Source: Amylostereum areolatum (Eukaryota > Basidiomycota > Agaricomycetes > Russulales > Stereaceae). From it: a DNA stretch of 30,051 nucleotides. Position 1 is the stretch's first letter, and each line of letters begins with the position of its first letter. The DNA lies in the NCBI GenBank assembly GCA_012932865.1, contig SAXG01000095.1, forward strand, positions 97,334 through 127,384, written 5' to 3'. Both the position numbers and the translations under genes were made by a program. The notes below the pieces were generated by a model. The model saw nothing but the letters and a program-made list of their open reading frames with translations. It was not told the DNA's origin and did no database searches. Of this stretch, positions 29,748 to 30,051 are shown in pieces.

Positions 29748-30051
29748 TTAATTAGATGAACTTATATTTAATAGCTCCAGATCCAATTCTAGAATAAATC
29801 CTATAGTTAGAATAAGAAAGAAAATTAAAGCAACTGAGAAACCAAAAAGGAAACTTGAAATAAAGAAACAGCTATAGGGAATAAAAGTAGAATTTCAAGA
29901 TCGAAAATTAAATAACATAGCTACAAATAAAAATGTATTTGAAAATTAGATCTTGTTTGTCCGAAAATAGCTGTAAAACCACATTCATAAGCAGAAACTT
30001 TAGATTCATCTGGGCTATGTACAGCTAATAAAAACATTATAATAATAAAAC
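29748..30051 (-). pseudogene. nad3: NADH dehydrogenase subunit 3, partial and frameshifted
   Basis: Small membrane subunit of complex I. The window edge cuts the 5' end. The minus strand reads [20 protein letters not shown] followed by [13 protein letters not shown], the nad3 hallmark with the loop cysteine, then must change frame to give FVAMLF, again for FDLEILLLFPIAVSLFQVSF-like residues (DLEILLLFPIAVSLFQVS), again for GFSVALIFFLILTIGFILEL, and again for GSGAIKY before TAA at 29748. That makes four or five single-base indels, mostly in T runs. nad3 is essential and usually single-copy, so this is either an error-rich contig end or a second, dead copy. Confidence 0.8.

Overview
This window is fungal mitochondrial DNA, most likely from a basidiomycete of the Agaricomycetes type. 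It is extremely AT-rich. TGA reads as tryptophan in every core gene (translation table 4). The genes are cox2, atp8, nad5, nad4L, cox3, rnl, nad6, rps3 and nad3, with a family-B DNA polymerase of the linear mitochondrial plasmid type. The basidiomycete assignment rests on gene content and general resemblance and is an inference. The odd length and the frameshifted genes at both ends suggest a whole contig rather than a cut from a larger one.

Layout, left to right: a frameshifted rps3 (minus, 16-1086); a frameshifted hypothetical membrane gene behind a copy of the rps3 leader (1797-2670); cox2 (3075-3830); a chimeric membrane ORF that begins with a copy of the cox2 start and leader (4319-5269) and the relic of a second copy (5408-5562); atp8 (5781-5936); nad5 and nad4L (6523-8804); an Asn-rich hypothetical gene with one in-frame TAG (9545-10258); cox3 (10564-11382); a chimeric membrane gene beginning with a copied cox3 start and leader (12446-13260); five tRNAs (Arg, fMet, Leu, Asn, Pro); rnl (about 15340-19960) with a group I intron at the L2500 site encoding a LAGLIDADG protein; then on the plus strand a degenerate tRNA and the plasmid-type DNA polymerase (20077-22973); nad6 (minus); a plasmid-like hypothetical gene with two in-frame TAA codons (plus, 24831-26192); a membrane/coiled-coil gene joined in frame to a copied nad2 5' end (minus, 26220-27632); six tRNAs (Tyr, Lys, Gln, Thr, Phe, Ala); and a frameshifted partial nad3.

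The core genes encode parts of respiratory complexes I, IV and V and the mitochondrial ribosome. The rest looks like integrated mitochondrial-plasmid DNA, a homing intron and locally duplicated material. The most striking pattern is recurrent 5'-end capture. Short copies of the leader and first codons of cox2, cox3 and nad2, and of the rps3 leader, each sit directly in front of hypothetical membrane ORFs. Three of those ORFs appear to share a C-terminal domain: hydrophobic segment, Y-(L)-P-K linker, hydrophobic segment. The arrangement recalls the chimeric ORFs of plant mitochondria. I know of no description of it for these genes in fungi, but I could not search.
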